The notes beneath the pieces were generated by a model that saw only the letters and a list, made by a program, of their open reading frames with translations, had not been told where the DNA came from and ran no database searches. From contig NZ_LQBQ01000037.1 of assembly GCF_001507595.1 (NCBI RefSeq), positions 1 to 64,000 on the forward strand: a stretch of 64,000 nt of DNA, read 5' to 3'. Both the position numbers and the translations under genes were made by a program. Within the stretch, counting starts at the first letter, position 1; each line of letters begins with the position of its first letter. The DNA comes from Ruegeria marisrubri (lineage in GTDB: Bacteria > Pseudomonadota > Alphaproteobacteria > Rhodobacterales > Rhodobacteraceae). Shown here piece after piece: positions 9,300 through 17,616 of the stretch.

Positions 9300-10553
9300 A
9301 TGCCCGGCCTGTGTCGCGACTGCATGACCCGTTTTGACGACGCCCGGCGCTGCCCGGGCTGCGGCAGCCCGCGCGTGGTGCGGCATCCGGAACTGTTCGA
9401 CCTGACCATCGCGCACATGGACTGCGACGCCTTCTATGCCTCGGTGGAAAAGCGCGACAACCCCGAACTGGCCGACAAGCCGGTGATCATCGGCGGGGGG
9501 CGGCGCGGCGTGGTGTCCACCGCCTGCTACGTGGCGCGCATCCGCGGCGTGCGCTCGGCCATGCCGATGTTCCAGGCGCTGAAGCTGTGCCCCGACGCGG
9601 TGGTGATCAAGCCGCGCATGTCGGTCTATGCCGAGGTGTCGCGCCAGATCCGCGCGATGATGGACGAGCTGACCCCGGACGTGGAACCGCTGTCTCTGGA
9701 CGAGGCCTTCATGGACCTGTCGGGCACTCAGCGCCTGCACGGTGCGCCGCCCGCGGTGATGCTGGCGCGGCTGGTCAAGCGGATGAAGGACGAGCTGGGC
9801 GTGACCGGCTCGATCGGGTTGTCGCACAACAAGTTCCTGGCCAAGGTGGCCTCGGACCTCGACAAGCCGCGCGGGTTTTCGGTGATCGGCAAGGCGGAAA
9901 CGGCGGAGTTTCTGCACGACAAGCCGGTGCGGCTGATCTGGGGCATTGGCCCGGCGGCGCAGGAGTCGCTGGAGCGCGCGGGCATCCGCACCTTCGCCGA
10001 TCTGCTGCGCTGGGACCAGGAGACGCTGACCGCCCGGTTCGGGTCCATGGGCCATCGGCTGTGGCATCTGGCGCGCGGGCAGGACAAGCGCCGGGTCTCG
10101 GCGCACACGCCGATGAAGTCGATCAGCAACGAGACCACATTCTTCGAGGACACCGCCGACCCGGACGTGCTGGACGGGCATCTGTGGCGGATGGCGGAAA
10201 AGGTCGCCGACCGCGCCAAGGCCAAGGGGCTGGCGGGGCGGGTGGTGACGCTGAAGCTGAAACGGGCCAACCACAAGATCCTGACGCGGCGCGTGTCGCT
10301 GCGCGACGCAACCCAGATGGCCGACCGGATCTATCGCACCGCGCGCGGCCTGTTCGATCAGGTGGGCGACCAGGGGCCCTATCGCCTGCTGGGCTGCGGC
10401 CTGTCGGACCTGTGCGATGCGGATCAGGCGGACATCTCGGGCGACCTGCTGGACCCCGGCGCGGCGCGGCGGTCGGAGGCCGAACGGGCAGCCGACGAGA
10501 TCCGGCGCAAGTTCGGCGCGGATGCGATTCTGAAAGGACGGGCGCTGCGTTAG
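9300..10553 (+). CDS. dinB: DNA polymerase IV (DinB, Y-family)
   Basis: A lesion-bypass DNA polymerase. Catalytic acidic residues are in IAHMDCDAFYASVE and PLSLDEAFMDLSG. The fingers segment YVARIRGVRSAMPMF, the HhH region (IWGIGPAAQESLERAGI) and the little-finger domain follow, with FGADAILKGRAL at the C-terminus. The N-terminus carries an extra 30-residue zinc-ribbon-like piece with CRDC and CPGC pairs, making the protein 417 residues, longer than E. coli Pol IV. I believe this extension is common in Rhodobacterales DinB. No convincing LexA box was found upstream. Confidence 0.95.
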   Translation: MPGLCRDCMTRFDDARRCPGCGSPRVVRHPELFDLTIAHMDCDAFYASVEKRDNPELADKPVIIGGGRRGVVSTACYVARIRGVRSAMPMFQALKLCPDAVVIKPRMSVYAEVSRQIRAMMDELTPDVEPLSLDEAFMDLSGTQRLHGAPPAVMLARLVKRMKDELGVTGSIGLSHNKFLAKVASDLDKPRGFSVIGKAETAEFLHDKPVRLIWGIGPAAQESLERAGIRTFADLLRWDQETLTARFGSMGHRLWHLARGQDKRRVSAHTPMKSISNETTFFEDTADPDVLDGHLWRMAEKVADRAKAKGLAGRVVTLKLKRANHKILTRRVSLRDATQMADRIYRTARGLFDQVGDQGPYRLLGCGLSDLCDADQADISGDLLDPGAARRSEAERAADEIRRKFGADAILKGRALR

Positions 10554-10573
10554 ACGCGCGCTGTGTTCCGCCC

Positions 10574-11434
10574 TTACTCGGCGGCCAGTTGCACCCGGTC
10601 CTGCCCGATGGCGGCGATCTCGGCGATCACCGCGCGCAACACCCGGCGGAAGGTCTCGAAGTTTTCGTTGGGCTCGATTTTCGCCTCGTCGATATAGAGC
10701 GAGCGGTCGATCTCGATCTGAACCGCGTGCTGGTGCCGCGACGGCCGCCCGTAGGTCTGGGTGACATAGGCGCCCGCGAAGGGCGCGTTGCGCGAGACGG
10801 TCAGACCGGCCGCCGCGAAAGCGGCCTCGATTCGATCCACGATCTCGGCCGAGGCCGACGCCCCGAACCGATCGCCCAGCACGATTTCCGGCCGGGCGCT
10901 GCGGTTGCGGGTCAGCCCGGCGACCGCCTCGCGCGGCATCGAGTGGCAATCGACCAGAATCGCCTGACCGAACTGCCGGCGTGATTCGTCGAGCAGCGAT
11001 TGCAGCCGGGCATGGTAGGGATGCCAGTAGGTCTCGATTCGCCGCTGTGCCTCGGCCATCGGCAGCTTGCCGCGATAGATCGCCCGTCCGTTGGCCACCA
11101 CGCGGGGAATCACCCCCAGCCCCGAGGCCACGCGCGGGTTGTGGCCATTGCGCCGCGCCCCTTCGATCAGCGCCGGGTCCAGTTCCTCGGCCGCGCGATT
11201 GAGGTCGAGATAGGCGCGCGGCACCGCGGATTTGAGCAATGGCGCCCCATATTCGGCGGCCGGCTCGAACAGCATGTCAACGAAAGCGTCCTCGGACGAG
11301 CGAATCGCATGGCGGCCCAGCACCGATCGCTGAAGGAACTCGGCAGGATAGTCACGCCCGCTGTGCGGCGAGGAAAACACCACGCAGGAGGTGCGCCTGG
11401 CGGGCAGGCTGATATGGTAGGCTGCGTTCTGCAT
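10574..11434 (-). CDS. N-formylglutamate amidohydrolase family protein
   Basis: The FGase family hydrolyses N-formyl-glutamate (the HutG reaction) or related N-formyl compounds. Signature segments are VVFSSPHSGRDYP near the N-terminus, PRAYLDLNRAAEELDP, the metal-ligand stretch ILVDCHSMPREA and a C-terminal HQHAVQIEIDRSLYI. The 286-residue length is normal. No hut genes are nearby, so histidine catabolism is not implied and the true substrate may differ. It is convergent with dinB, 20 bp apart. Confidence 0.88.
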   Translation of the reverse strand: MQNAAYHISLPARRTSCVVFSSPHSGRDYPAEFLQRSVLGRHAIRSSEDAFVDMLFEPAAEYGAPLLKSAVPRAYLDLNRAAEELDPALIEGARRNGHNPRVASGLGVIPRVVANGRAIYRGKLPMAEAQRRIETYWHPYHARLQSLLDESRRQFGQAILVDCHSMPREAVAGLTRNRSARPEIVLGDRFGASASAEIVDRIEAAFAAAGLTVSRNAPFAGAYVTQTYGRPSRHQHAVQIEIDRSLYIDEAKIEPNENFETFRRVLRAVIAEIAAIGQDRVQLAAE

Positions 11435-11582
11435 GTTCTCTCCTTGTCGGAAAGAAACATAGCCCGGAAAAATGTTGCACCAAAGCCCTTGATCCCCCCG
11501 ACGACTCCTTTTATAGACCCCTCCACCGGCGCGGGGTTCCGCGCCCCATTTCGTTCTGGGGCGGATCTCGCAAAGGGAAAGT

Positions 11583-11657
11583 GGGCGGTTAGCTCAGCGG
11601 TAGAGCACTTCGTTGACATCGAAGGGGTCACAAGTTCGATCCTTGTACCGCCCACCA
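11583..11657 (+). tRNA. tRNA-Val (anticodon GAC)
   Basis: A 75-nt cloverleaf: acceptor GGGCGGT/ACCGCCC, D arm with TAGCTCAGCGGTAGAGCA, anticodon loop TTGACAT reading GAC (valine GUC), T arm with GTTCGATC, discriminator A and an encoded CCA end. Confidence 0.96.
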
Positions 11658-11738
11658 TCTGTTTCACTGTTTCGGGTCTGACCCGGGGCACCCGCTAACC
11701 CAGGCGCTGGCCCGCGCCGCAGGAACTGGAGATAGGCC

Positions 11739-11864
11739 ATGAAGGTCAAGAACTCGCTCCGCTCGCTCAAGAACCGGCACCGCGACTGCCGGGTCGTGCG
11801 TCGCAAAGGCCGCGTCTACGTCATCAACAAGACGCAGCGCAAGTTCAAAGCCCGCCAGGGCTGA
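11739..11864 (+). CDS. rpmJ: 50S ribosomal protein L36
   Basis: 41 residues, too short for most gene finders: it begins [17 protein letters not shown] and ends [12 protein letters not shown]. This is the longer L36 form common in proteobacteria. The Cys/His zinc ligands are largely missing, with only a single Cys in [12 protein letters not shown] lies 7 bases before the ATG. It sits about 80 bp after tRNA-Val and is followed at once by a terminator. Confidence 0.95.
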   Translation: MKVKNSLRSLKNRHRDCRVVRRKGRVYVINKTQRKFKARQG

Positions 11865-11888
11865 GAACGGCGATACACCGTTTCAAGG

Positions 11889-11915
11889 AACCGCGCCTTC
11901 GGGCGCGGTTTTTTT
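11889..11915 (+). terminator. Rho-independent terminator of rpmJ
   Basis: AACCGCGCC-TTCG-GGCGCGGTT with a stable UUCG tetraloop, followed by a T run. It lies 24 bp past the rpmJ stop. Confidence 0.92.
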
Positions 11916-12133
11916 GTGCTCAATCGGCCCCGCGGCCCCGCCTGAGAACCCTCCGCACGAGCCATGTGATGCAACAGGCCGCCATCGCGTAGGAGACTGA
12001 AACGAACAGGGCGAAGCCTGTCTTTATCGGCCAGCCGACGCCCAACCGTTCGGGGGAAAAGTCCCTGAGAGCGCCGCGACATTTTTAACCAAGTAATTTT
12101 GTCGGTTTTTTCTTGCATCCCGCCCGGAATCCT

Positions 12134-12147
12134 TTAATTGAGCAAAT
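12134..12147 (+). promoter_or_regulatory. Candidate iron-responsive operator upstream of fbpA-like gene
   Basis: TTAATTGAGCAAAT ends 42 bp before the start codon. A 13/14 match (TTAATTGACCAAAT) is found at the same distance from the fbpB-like start. The overlapping TGAGCAAATCAGTCA also fits a TGA-N9-TCA (RirA-type) pattern. The identity of the regulator is inferred only. Confidence 0.5.
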
Positions 12148-12188
12148 CAGTCAGATTTTTCGCGAACAAAAACAGTAGGGACACACCA

Positions 12189-13205
12189 ATGCTGAAATCC
12201 TCCACCTGCATCGCCGCCGCGCTGACCGCCCTCATCGCGACCTCGGCCGCCGCCGAGGGCGAACTGAACCTGTATTCGTCGCGCCACTATGACACTGACG
12301 AGCGCCTCTATACCGATTTCGAAGAGGCCACCGGCATCAAGATCAACCGCATCGAAGGCAAGGCCGACGAGCTGATCGCGCGGATGGAAGCCGAGGGCGC
12401 GAACTCGCCCGCCGACATCCTGCTGACCGTGGACACCTCGCGCCTGGCGCGGGCCAAGAACGCCGGTCTGCTGCAGGCGATCGACAGCGCCGTTCTGGAA
12501 GAGCGCATCCCCGCCAACCTCCAGGACGAGGACAACCAGTGGTTCGGCTTCTCGCAGCGCGCGCGCATCATCTTCTACGACAAGAATGACGTGACCAACC
12601 CGCCGGCCACCTACCTGGATCTGGCAAACGCCGAATACAAAGGTCTGGTCTGCATCCGCTCGTCGACCAACACCTACAACCAGACGCTGCTGGCCTCGAT
12701 CATCACCCACCACGGCGCTGAGAAGGCCAGGGAATGGGCCGCGGGCGTGGTCGCCAACATGGCGCGCGACCCGCAGGGCGGTGACACCGACCAGCTGCGC
12801 GGCATCGTGTCGGGCGAGTGCGAGATCTCGGTCTCGAACTCCTACTACTTTGCCCGGGCGCTGCGCAAAAACGTCAAGGGCCTGTCGGACAGCATCGACA
12901 TGATCGGCATCCAGTTCCCGTCGCAGGACGCGGAAGGCGCGCATATGAACCTGTCGGGCGCCGGTGTCGCGGCGCATGCCCCGCACAAGGACAACGCCAT
13001 CAAGTTCCTGGAGTATCTCGCCAGCGATCAGGCGCAGGTCTATTTCTCGAACGGCAATGACGAATACCCCGCCGTCGCCGGCGTACCGCTGGCCGAGAAC
13101 GTGGCCGCTCTGGGTGAGTTCAAGGCCGACGACATCAACCTGTCGGAAGTTGCCAAGAACATCCCCGAGGCGCAGAAGATCTTCAACGAGGTCGGCTGGA
13201 AGTAA
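12189..13205 (+). CDS. fbpA: Ferric iron ABC transporter, periplasmic substrate-binding protein (FbpA/FutA type)
   Basis: Captures Fe3+ in the periplasm for import. The Sec signal (SSTCIAAALTALIATSAAAEG) leads into the family start ELNLYSSRHYDTDERLYTDF. Further hallmarks are GKADELIARMEAEG, PADILLTVDTSRL and the tyrosine-bearing segment ISVSNSYYFARAL near residue 230. The frame opens at 12138 but the signal peptide places the start at 12189 (338 aa). A terminator follows directly, so it is transcribed alone. The matching permease lies 1.2 kb away on the other strand and no ATPase (fbpC) lies nearby. Confidence 0.93.
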   Translation: MLKSSTCIAAALTALIATSAAAEGELNLYSSRHYDTDERLYTDFEEATGIKINRIEGKADELIARMEAEGANSPADILLTVDTSRLARAKNAGLLQAIDSAVLEERIPANLQDEDNQWFGFSQRARIIFYDKNDVTNPPATYLDLANAEYKGLVCIRSSTNTYNQTLLASIITHHGAEKAREWAAGVVANMARDPQGGDTDQLRGIVSGECEISVSNSYYFARALRKNVKGLSDSIDMIGIQFPSQDAEGAHMNLSGAGVAAHAPHKDNAIKFLEYLASDQAQVYFSNGNDEYPAVAGVPLAENVAALGEFKADDINLSEVAKNIPEAQKIFNEVGWK

Positions 13206-13228
13206 TCCGCCCGAAAAACAGGCATCCA

Positions 13229-13257
13229 AGGGCGCAGGGGTTTCCCTGCGCCTTTTT
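13229..13257 (+). terminator. Rho-independent terminator of the fbpA-like gene
   Basis: GGCGCAGGG-GTTT-CCCTGCGCC followed by TTTTT, 25 bp after the stop codon. Confidence 0.92.
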
Positions 13258-13323
13258 CGTTTGATTATCGTTCCATTTCAGTGCAGCATTTCCATATCTG
13301 AAATTTTCTCTCGTTTTTGGAAC

Positions 13324-13878
13324 ATGCTGGACACACTCTCGGAACGACTTGCGGATCGCCTCAGGGAATTGCGGCAGGCCCGCGGCTGGTCGCTGGATCA
13401 GCTGGCCGCGCAAAGCGGGCTGAGCCGGGCCACCCTGTCGCGGCTGGAAAAGGGCGAGGTCAGCCCGACCGCACAAAGCCTCGGCCATCTCTGCGCGGCC
13501 TTCGGCCTGCCGATGTCGCGCCTGCTGATGATGGTCGAGGAGACATTCGACCGCAAGGTGCCCTATGAGAGGCAACCCGAATGGACCGATCCCGAGACGG
13601 GCTTTACCCGCCGGTCGGTCTCGCCCCCGGCGCCGGGGCTGAGTGGCGAGGTGCTGGAATGCCACCTGCCCCCCGGCACCGCCATCGCCTATGACGCGCC
13701 GCCGAAACCGGGGCAGGAGCATCATCTGGTCATGCTCGACGGGGCCTTGACGCTGACCGTGGATGGCACGCCGCACGAACTGAGCGCGGGCGACGGCCTG
13801 CGCTTTCACCTCTCGGGCCCCAACCGGTTCGAGACCGGACCGCAGCGCGGCGCCCGCTACATGCTGGTGCTGATATGA
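13324..13878 (+). CDS. XRE-family transcriptional regulator with C-terminal cupin domain
   Basis: 184 residues. The N-terminal helix-turn-helix (about 8-65) contains LRELRQARGWSLDQLAAQSG and the recognition helix LSRATLSRLEKGEVSPT. The C-terminal half (about 110-184) is a small cupin barrel with PPKPGQEHHLVMLDGALTL, probably sensing a metabolite. The ATG at 13324 is chosen because it begins just before the HTH. The stop overlaps the start of the GNAT gene by 4 bp (ATGA), so the two are translationally coupled and the regulator may control that enzyme. Confidence 0.93.
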   Translation: MLDTLSERLADRLRELRQARGWSLDQLAAQSGLSRATLSRLEKGEVSPTAQSLGHLCAAFGLPMSRLLMMVEETFDRKVPYERQPEWTDPETGFTRRSVSPPAPGLSGEVLECHLPPGTAIAYDAPPKPGQEHHLVMLDGALTLTVDGTPHELSAGDGLRFHLSGPNRFETGPQRGARYMLVLI

Positions 13879-14396
13879 TCGCGCGGTTGGGGCCGCAGGA
13901 CTTGCCGGCGGCGCTGGAGGATCTGGCCGCGATCCTGCACGCCTGCGTGCAGGACGGGGCCAGCGTGGGGTTCATCCTGCCCTTCGAGAGGCCTCGGGCG
14001 CGGGCCTATTGGCGGGACCGGGTGTTTCCGACGGTGGGGCCGGGCGGCACGGAGCTGTTCGTGGCGCGCGACGGTGATCAGACCCTTGGCACGGTGCAAC
14101 TGGTCATGGCCCAGATGCCGAACCAGCCGCACAGGGCCGATGTGGCGAAGCTGCTGGTTCATCCCGAGGCACGGCGGCGCGGACTGGGGCGGGCGTTGAT
14201 GCAGGCGCTCGAGGCGCGGGCACGGGCATTGGGGCGCAGGCTGCTGGTGCTGGATACGCGCAGTTCTGACCCTTCACGGATCCTCTATGAAAGTCTCGGG
14301 TTCGAGATCGCGGGAGAGATCCCCAACTATTGCCGCAACCCGGTCGAAGAGCGGTATGAGCCGACGACCTACATGTTCAAGCAGCTTGCACCCTAG
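13875..14396 (+). CDS. GNAT-family N-acetyltransferase
   Basis: Transfers an acetyl group from acetyl-CoA to an unknown acceptor. The acetyl-CoA pyrophosphate loop is clear in HPEARRRGLGRALMQALE, preceded by the beta strand ADVAKLLV. The C-terminus has LYESLGFEIAGEIPNY, normal for the family. 173 residues. It is coupled to the XRE-cupin gene and overlaps the end of the convergent fbpB-like gene by 4 bp. XRE-cupin plus GNAT pairs often deal with small amines or toxic amino compounds, but nothing here fixes the substrate. Confidence 0.9.
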   Translation: MIARLGPQDLPAALEDLAAILHACVQDGASVGFILPFERPRARAYWRDRVFPTVGPGGTELFVARDGDQTLGTVQLVMAQMPNQPHRADVAKLLVHPEARRRGLGRALMQALEARARALGRRLLVLDTRSSDPSRILYESLGFEIAGEIPNYCRNPVEERYEPTTYMFKQLAP

Positions 14397-16063
14397 CGCT
14401 GGTTCCGCCCCACCTGGCGGCAGATCAGGATCACCGGCAAGAGACCCACGGCGAGGATGACCAGCGAGGGCACCGCCGCGCCCTCGAGCCGCTCGTCCGA
14501 GGCCAGCCGGTAGGCCTGCACCGCCAGCGTGTCAAAGTTGAAGGGCCGCATGATGAGGGTGGCGGGCAGCTCTTTCATCACGTCGACGAAGACGATCAGC
14601 AGCGCGGTCAGCAGCGACGGCGTCAGGATCGGCAGATGCACCCGGCGCAGCGTGCCCAGCGGGGTCTGGCCCAGCGACCGGGCGGCGGCGTCCATGTTGG
14701 CGTGAACCGTGCTCTGCCCGCCCTCGTAGGCGCTGAGCGCGGCAGCAAGGAAACGCACCATGTAGGCCGCCACCAGCAGCCAGATCGAGCCGGTCACCAG
14801 CAGGCCGGTCGAGATGTCGAAGGTCTCGCGCATCCAGGCGTCGAGCGCGTTGTCGAAGCTGGCGAAGGGCACCATGAGGCCCACCGCGATCACGCCGCCG
14901 GGCACCGCGTAGCCCAGCCGCGCCAGATAGGCCGCCGCGGCCGACTGGCGCCCCGGTTTCAGGCGTTGGAAGAAGCCGACGCAGATCGCGGCGCAGACCG
15001 TCACCACCGCGGCCGTTCCGGCCAGTGTCAGCGAGTTCTGGATGAAACCGACATAGCGGCGCGACAGCAGGTTCTGTTCGGATTCAAAACCCATCTGCAC
15101 CAGCACGATGACCGGCAGCAGAAAGCCGAAAAGCACCGGGATCACGCAGAGCGTCAGCGCCGCCGCCGACTGCCAGCCCTTGAGCTGTGCGGCGGGCAGG
15201 GCCGTGTGGCGCTTGCCGGCCTGGTAGTATTTCGCCTTGCCCCGCTGCGCCCGTTCGGTGACCGCCATGAGCAGCGCAAAACCCAGCAGGCACAGCGCCA
15301 GTTGCGCCGCCGCGGCGCGGTCGGCCATCGAGAACCAGCTGGTGTAGATGCCGGTGGCAAAGGTCTGGACGCCGAAATAGGCGACGGTGCCGAAATCGGC
15401 GATGGTCTCCATCACCGCCAGCAGCACGCCCCCGGCGATGGCGGGGCGCGCCATTGGCAGCGACACGCGCAGAAAGGCCGACCACGGGCTGCTGCCGAGG
15501 GCGCGGGCGGCCAGAAAGGCGGTGGCACTTTGCTGCAGAAAGGCCGCGCGGGCCAGAAGATAGACGTAAGGATAGAGCACCAGCACCAGCATCAGCGCCG
15601 CGCCCTCGGTCGAGCGGATCTCGGGGAACCAGTAGTCGCGCGGCCCCCAGCCCGTCACCTGCCGGAGCGTCGTCTGCACGATGCCGGGGTGGTCGAGGAT
15701 GAAGGTATAGGCATAGGCCAGCACATAGGCCGGAAAGGCCAGCGGCAGCACCAGCGCGATTTCCAGGATGCGCACGCCGGGAAAGCGCGTCATGGTCACC
15801 AGCCAGGCGGCCCCGACGCCGATGGAGAAGGTGCCGATCGCCACCAGCACCACCAGGATCACCGTGGTCGCGGTGTAGCGCGGCAGCACGGTGTCCATCA
15901 GGTGCGAGATCGTGTCGGTGCCGCCGGTCACAGCGGCCAGAAACACGGCCACCATCGGCAGCAGGCAGGCCGCGGCGATCGTGTAGGCCAGCGTGCCCAG
16001 CACCCGTGTACCCACCGCGCTGCGATGGCGCGAGCCGTGTTCTGAATATTCGATTTCGGCCAT
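14393..16063 (-). CDS. fbpB: Ferric iron ABC transporter permease (FbpB type, double-length)
   Basis: Forms the iron channel in the inner membrane. 556 residues with about twelve helices arranged as two permease units, each with an EAA-type loop: LGSSPWSAFLRVSLPMARPA (about 190-210) and LGQTPLGTLRRVHLPILTP (about 470-490). The first follows the AARALGSS motif. This duplicated architecture is typical of FbpB/SfuB. It pairs functionally with the binding protein at 12.2-13.2 kb. The ATPase subunit must be encoded elsewhere. Confidence 0.93.
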   Translation of the reverse strand: MAEIEYSEHGSRHRSAVGTRVLGTLAYTIAAACLLPMVAVFLAAVTGGTDTISHLMDTVLPRYTATTVILVVLVAIGTFSIGVGAAWLVTMTRFPGVRILEIALVLPLAFPAYVLAYAYTFILDHPGIVQTTLRQVTGWGPRDYWFPEIRSTEGAALMLVLVLYPYVYLLARAAFLQQSATAFLAARALGSSPWSAFLRVSLPMARPAIAGGVLLAVMETIADFGTVAYFGVQTFATGIYTSWFSMADRAAAAQLALCLLGFALLMAVTERAQRGKAKYYQAGKRHTALPAAQLKGWQSAAALTLCVIPVLFGFLLPVIVLVQMGFESEQNLLSRRYVGFIQNSLTLAGTAAVVTVCAAICVGFFQRLKPGRQSAAAAYLARLGYAVPGGVIAVGLMVPFASFDNALDAWMRETFDISTGLLVTGSIWLLVAAYMVRFLAAALSAYEGGQSTVHANMDAAARSLGQTPLGTLRRVHLPILTPSLLTALLIVFVDVMKELPATLIMRPFNFDTLAVQAYRLASDERLEGAAVPSLVILAVGLLPVILICRQVGRNQR

Positions 16064-16103
16064 TGCCTCTGCACCGCTTGCGGCGCCCCATCGCGCCTGC
16101 CCC

Positions 16104-16117
16104 TTAATTGACCAAAT
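16104..16117 (-). promoter_or_regulatory. Candidate iron-responsive operator upstream of fbpB-like gene
   Basis: TTAATTGACCAAAT on the plus strand, starting 41 bp before the minus-strand start codon. It is 13/14 identical to the site at 12134-12147 upstream of the binding-protein gene. Confidence 0.5.
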
Positions 16118-16157
16118 TTATCGGAGATTCCAGTGCCAATCGGGACAGCGCCTGCCG

Positions 16158-16182
16158 AAACCGGGCGGGAAGGGCCCGGTTT
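16158..16182. terminator. Inverted repeat, possible terminator
   Basis: AAACCGGGC-(7 nt)-GCCCGGTTT followed by T on the plus strand. It lies between the end of the PaaK-like gene and the fbpB-like promoter and could act in either direction. Confidence 0.45.
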
Positions 16183-16219
16183 TCAACGTATCGCTCCAGC
16201 CGGCAGGGCAAAATACATG

Positions 16220-16244
16220 CCGATCGCCGCCGGGCGGCGATCGG
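16220..16244 (-). terminator. Perfect 12-bp inverted repeat, probable terminator of the PaaK-like gene
   Basis: CCGATCGCCGCC-G-GGCGGCGATCGG lies 24 bp past the PaaK-like stop. Only a weak T-rich tail (GTATTTTGC) follows on the minus strand. Confidence 0.55.
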
Positions 16245-16267
16245 TTCACGGAGGCCGCAATCCGGGC

Positions 16268-17488
16268 TCAGTCGTAGACGCGCTGATCCTCGATCACCAG
16301 GCCATCCTTGGGCAGGGTGCCGGGGGCGACCACCTCGACCGCGCCTTTCAGCTTGAGCACCTCGATGACCGACTTGGCGTAGGCGTCCTTGTCGCCGCCG
16401 GGGCTTTCGATCTTGACGGTCATGGCATCCATCTCGCCGTCGCGGGTGGCGATCACGCGGGCCTTGACGATCTCGTCATGCTTTTCGACCAGCGCGGCCA
16501 CCTGTTCGGGGCGCACGAACATGCCCTTGATCTTGGTGGTCTGGTCGGCGCGGCCCATCCAGCCCTTGATCCGCATGTTGGTGCGGCCGCAGGGCGACTG
16601 CCCCGGCAGCACGGCAGAGAGGTCGCCGGTGGCGAAGCGGATGAGCGGGTAGTCGGGATTGAGGGAGGTCACCACGACTTCGCCCACCTCGCCCGGTGCC
16701 ACCGGCGTGCCCGTTCCCGGCGTGACGATCTCGACGATGACATGTTCGTCGACGATCATCCCCTCCATCGCGGGGCTTTCATAGGCGATGTTGCCCAGAT
16801 CGGCGGTCGCGTAGCTTTGCAGGCAGGTGATGCCCCGGTCGGCATATTCCTGGCGCAGCGAGGGGAACAGCGCCCCGCCGCCCACGGCGGCCTTGGAGAA
16901 CTTGAGGTTGACCCCCATGTCGTCGGCCTTGTCGAGGATCACCTTGAGGTAGTCGGGCGTGCCGGCATAGGCGGTGCAGCCCACGTCGCGCGCGGCGGTC
17001 ACCTGCAGCTCGGTCTGGCCGGTGCCGGCGGGCAGAACCGCGGCCCCCACGGCGCGGGCGCCGTTTTCAAAGATCATGCCGGCCGGCGTCAGGTGATAGC
17101 CGAAACAGTTCTGCACGATGTCGCCCTGCCCGATCCCGGCCGCGTGCAGGAAGCGGCCCATGCGCCACCAGTCATGATCCACCCCGCCCGGCTCGTAGAT
17201 CGGCCCCGGCGACTGGAAGATATGGGCGAACCCATGCGCCGGCTTGACGGTGAACCCCCCGAAGGGCGGGTTTTCGGCCTGGGCGCGGCTGAGTTCCGAC
17301 TTGCGCAGCACCGGCAGCTGGGCCAGCGCCTCGGCCGAGGTGATGGCGTCGGGATCGACCCCCTCCAGCAACCGGGCAAAGCTGGCGGCCGTCTTGGCGC
17401 GGGCGATCTGCTGCGGCAGCTGCGTTGCGATGTCGGCCGCGCGCTCGTCCGCCGAACGGGTCTCGAGTGCATCGAAATACTGGGTCAT
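16268..17488 (-). CDS. PaaK-like phenylacetate--CoA ligase family protein
   Basis: An adenylate-forming enzyme that would activate an aromatic or other carboxylic acid to its CoA ester. The phosphate-binding loop region is diverged (IFQSPGPIYEPGG in place of the usual SSGTTG). The A5/A7 motifs (SYATADLGNIAYES, YPLIRFATGDLS) and the C-terminal RIKGWMGRADQTTKIKGMFV are clear. 406 residues. The ATG at 17488 is chosen because GGAGG lies 8 bases ahead, inside the longer frame that opens at 17503. It lies in the same direction as the Liv-type ABC operon that ends with an acyl-CoA synthetase, with one gene on the other strand between them. Confidence 0.85.
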   Translation of the reverse strand: MTQYFDALETRSADERAADIATQLPQQIARAKTAASFARLLEGVDPDAITSAEALAQLPVLRKSELSRAQAENPPFGGFTVKPAHGFAHIFQSPGPIYEPGGVDHDWWRMGRFLHAAGIGQGDIVQNCFGYHLTPAGMIFENGARAVGAAVLPAGTGQTELQVTAARDVGCTAYAGTPDYLKVILDKADDMGVNLKFSKAAVGGGALFPSLRQEYADRGITCLQSYATADLGNIAYESPAMEGMIVDEHVIVEIVTPGTGTPVAPGEVGEVVVTSLNPDYPLIRFATGDLSAVLPGQSPCGRTNMRIKGWMGRADQTTKIKGMFVRPEQVAALVEKHDEIVKARVIATRDGEMDAMTVKIESPGGDKDAYAKSVIEVLKLKGAVEVVAPGTLPKDGLVIEDQRVYD

Positions 17489-17567
17489 GGACAGGTCCTC
17501 CATGCGCCGCGCGGGGCGCGACAGCTTGCCTGATTGAGATTCGGTTTACGTAGGGGCAGAACCCTGC

Positions 17568-17579
17568 ATGCAATTGCAT
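17568..17579. promoter_or_regulatory. 12-bp palindrome ATGCAATTGCAT between divergent genes
   Basis: A perfect palindrome in the 128-bp gap between the divergent starts of the PaaK-like gene (17488) and the duplicated-domain protein gene (17617). It is a plausible operator. The binding protein is unknown. Confidence 0.35.
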
Positions 17580-17616
17580 ACCGTTCGCCCGTCGGATTTT
17601 GAGAAAGGATGGATTC

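Larger units (their letters stand above)
11865..12188. other. Gap between rpmJ and the iron-binding protein gene
   Basis: 324 bp holding the rpmJ terminator and the iron-operon upstream motif. On the minus strand a broken short frame encodes a hydrophobic helix (described under findings). No intact gene is supported. Confidence 0.5.
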
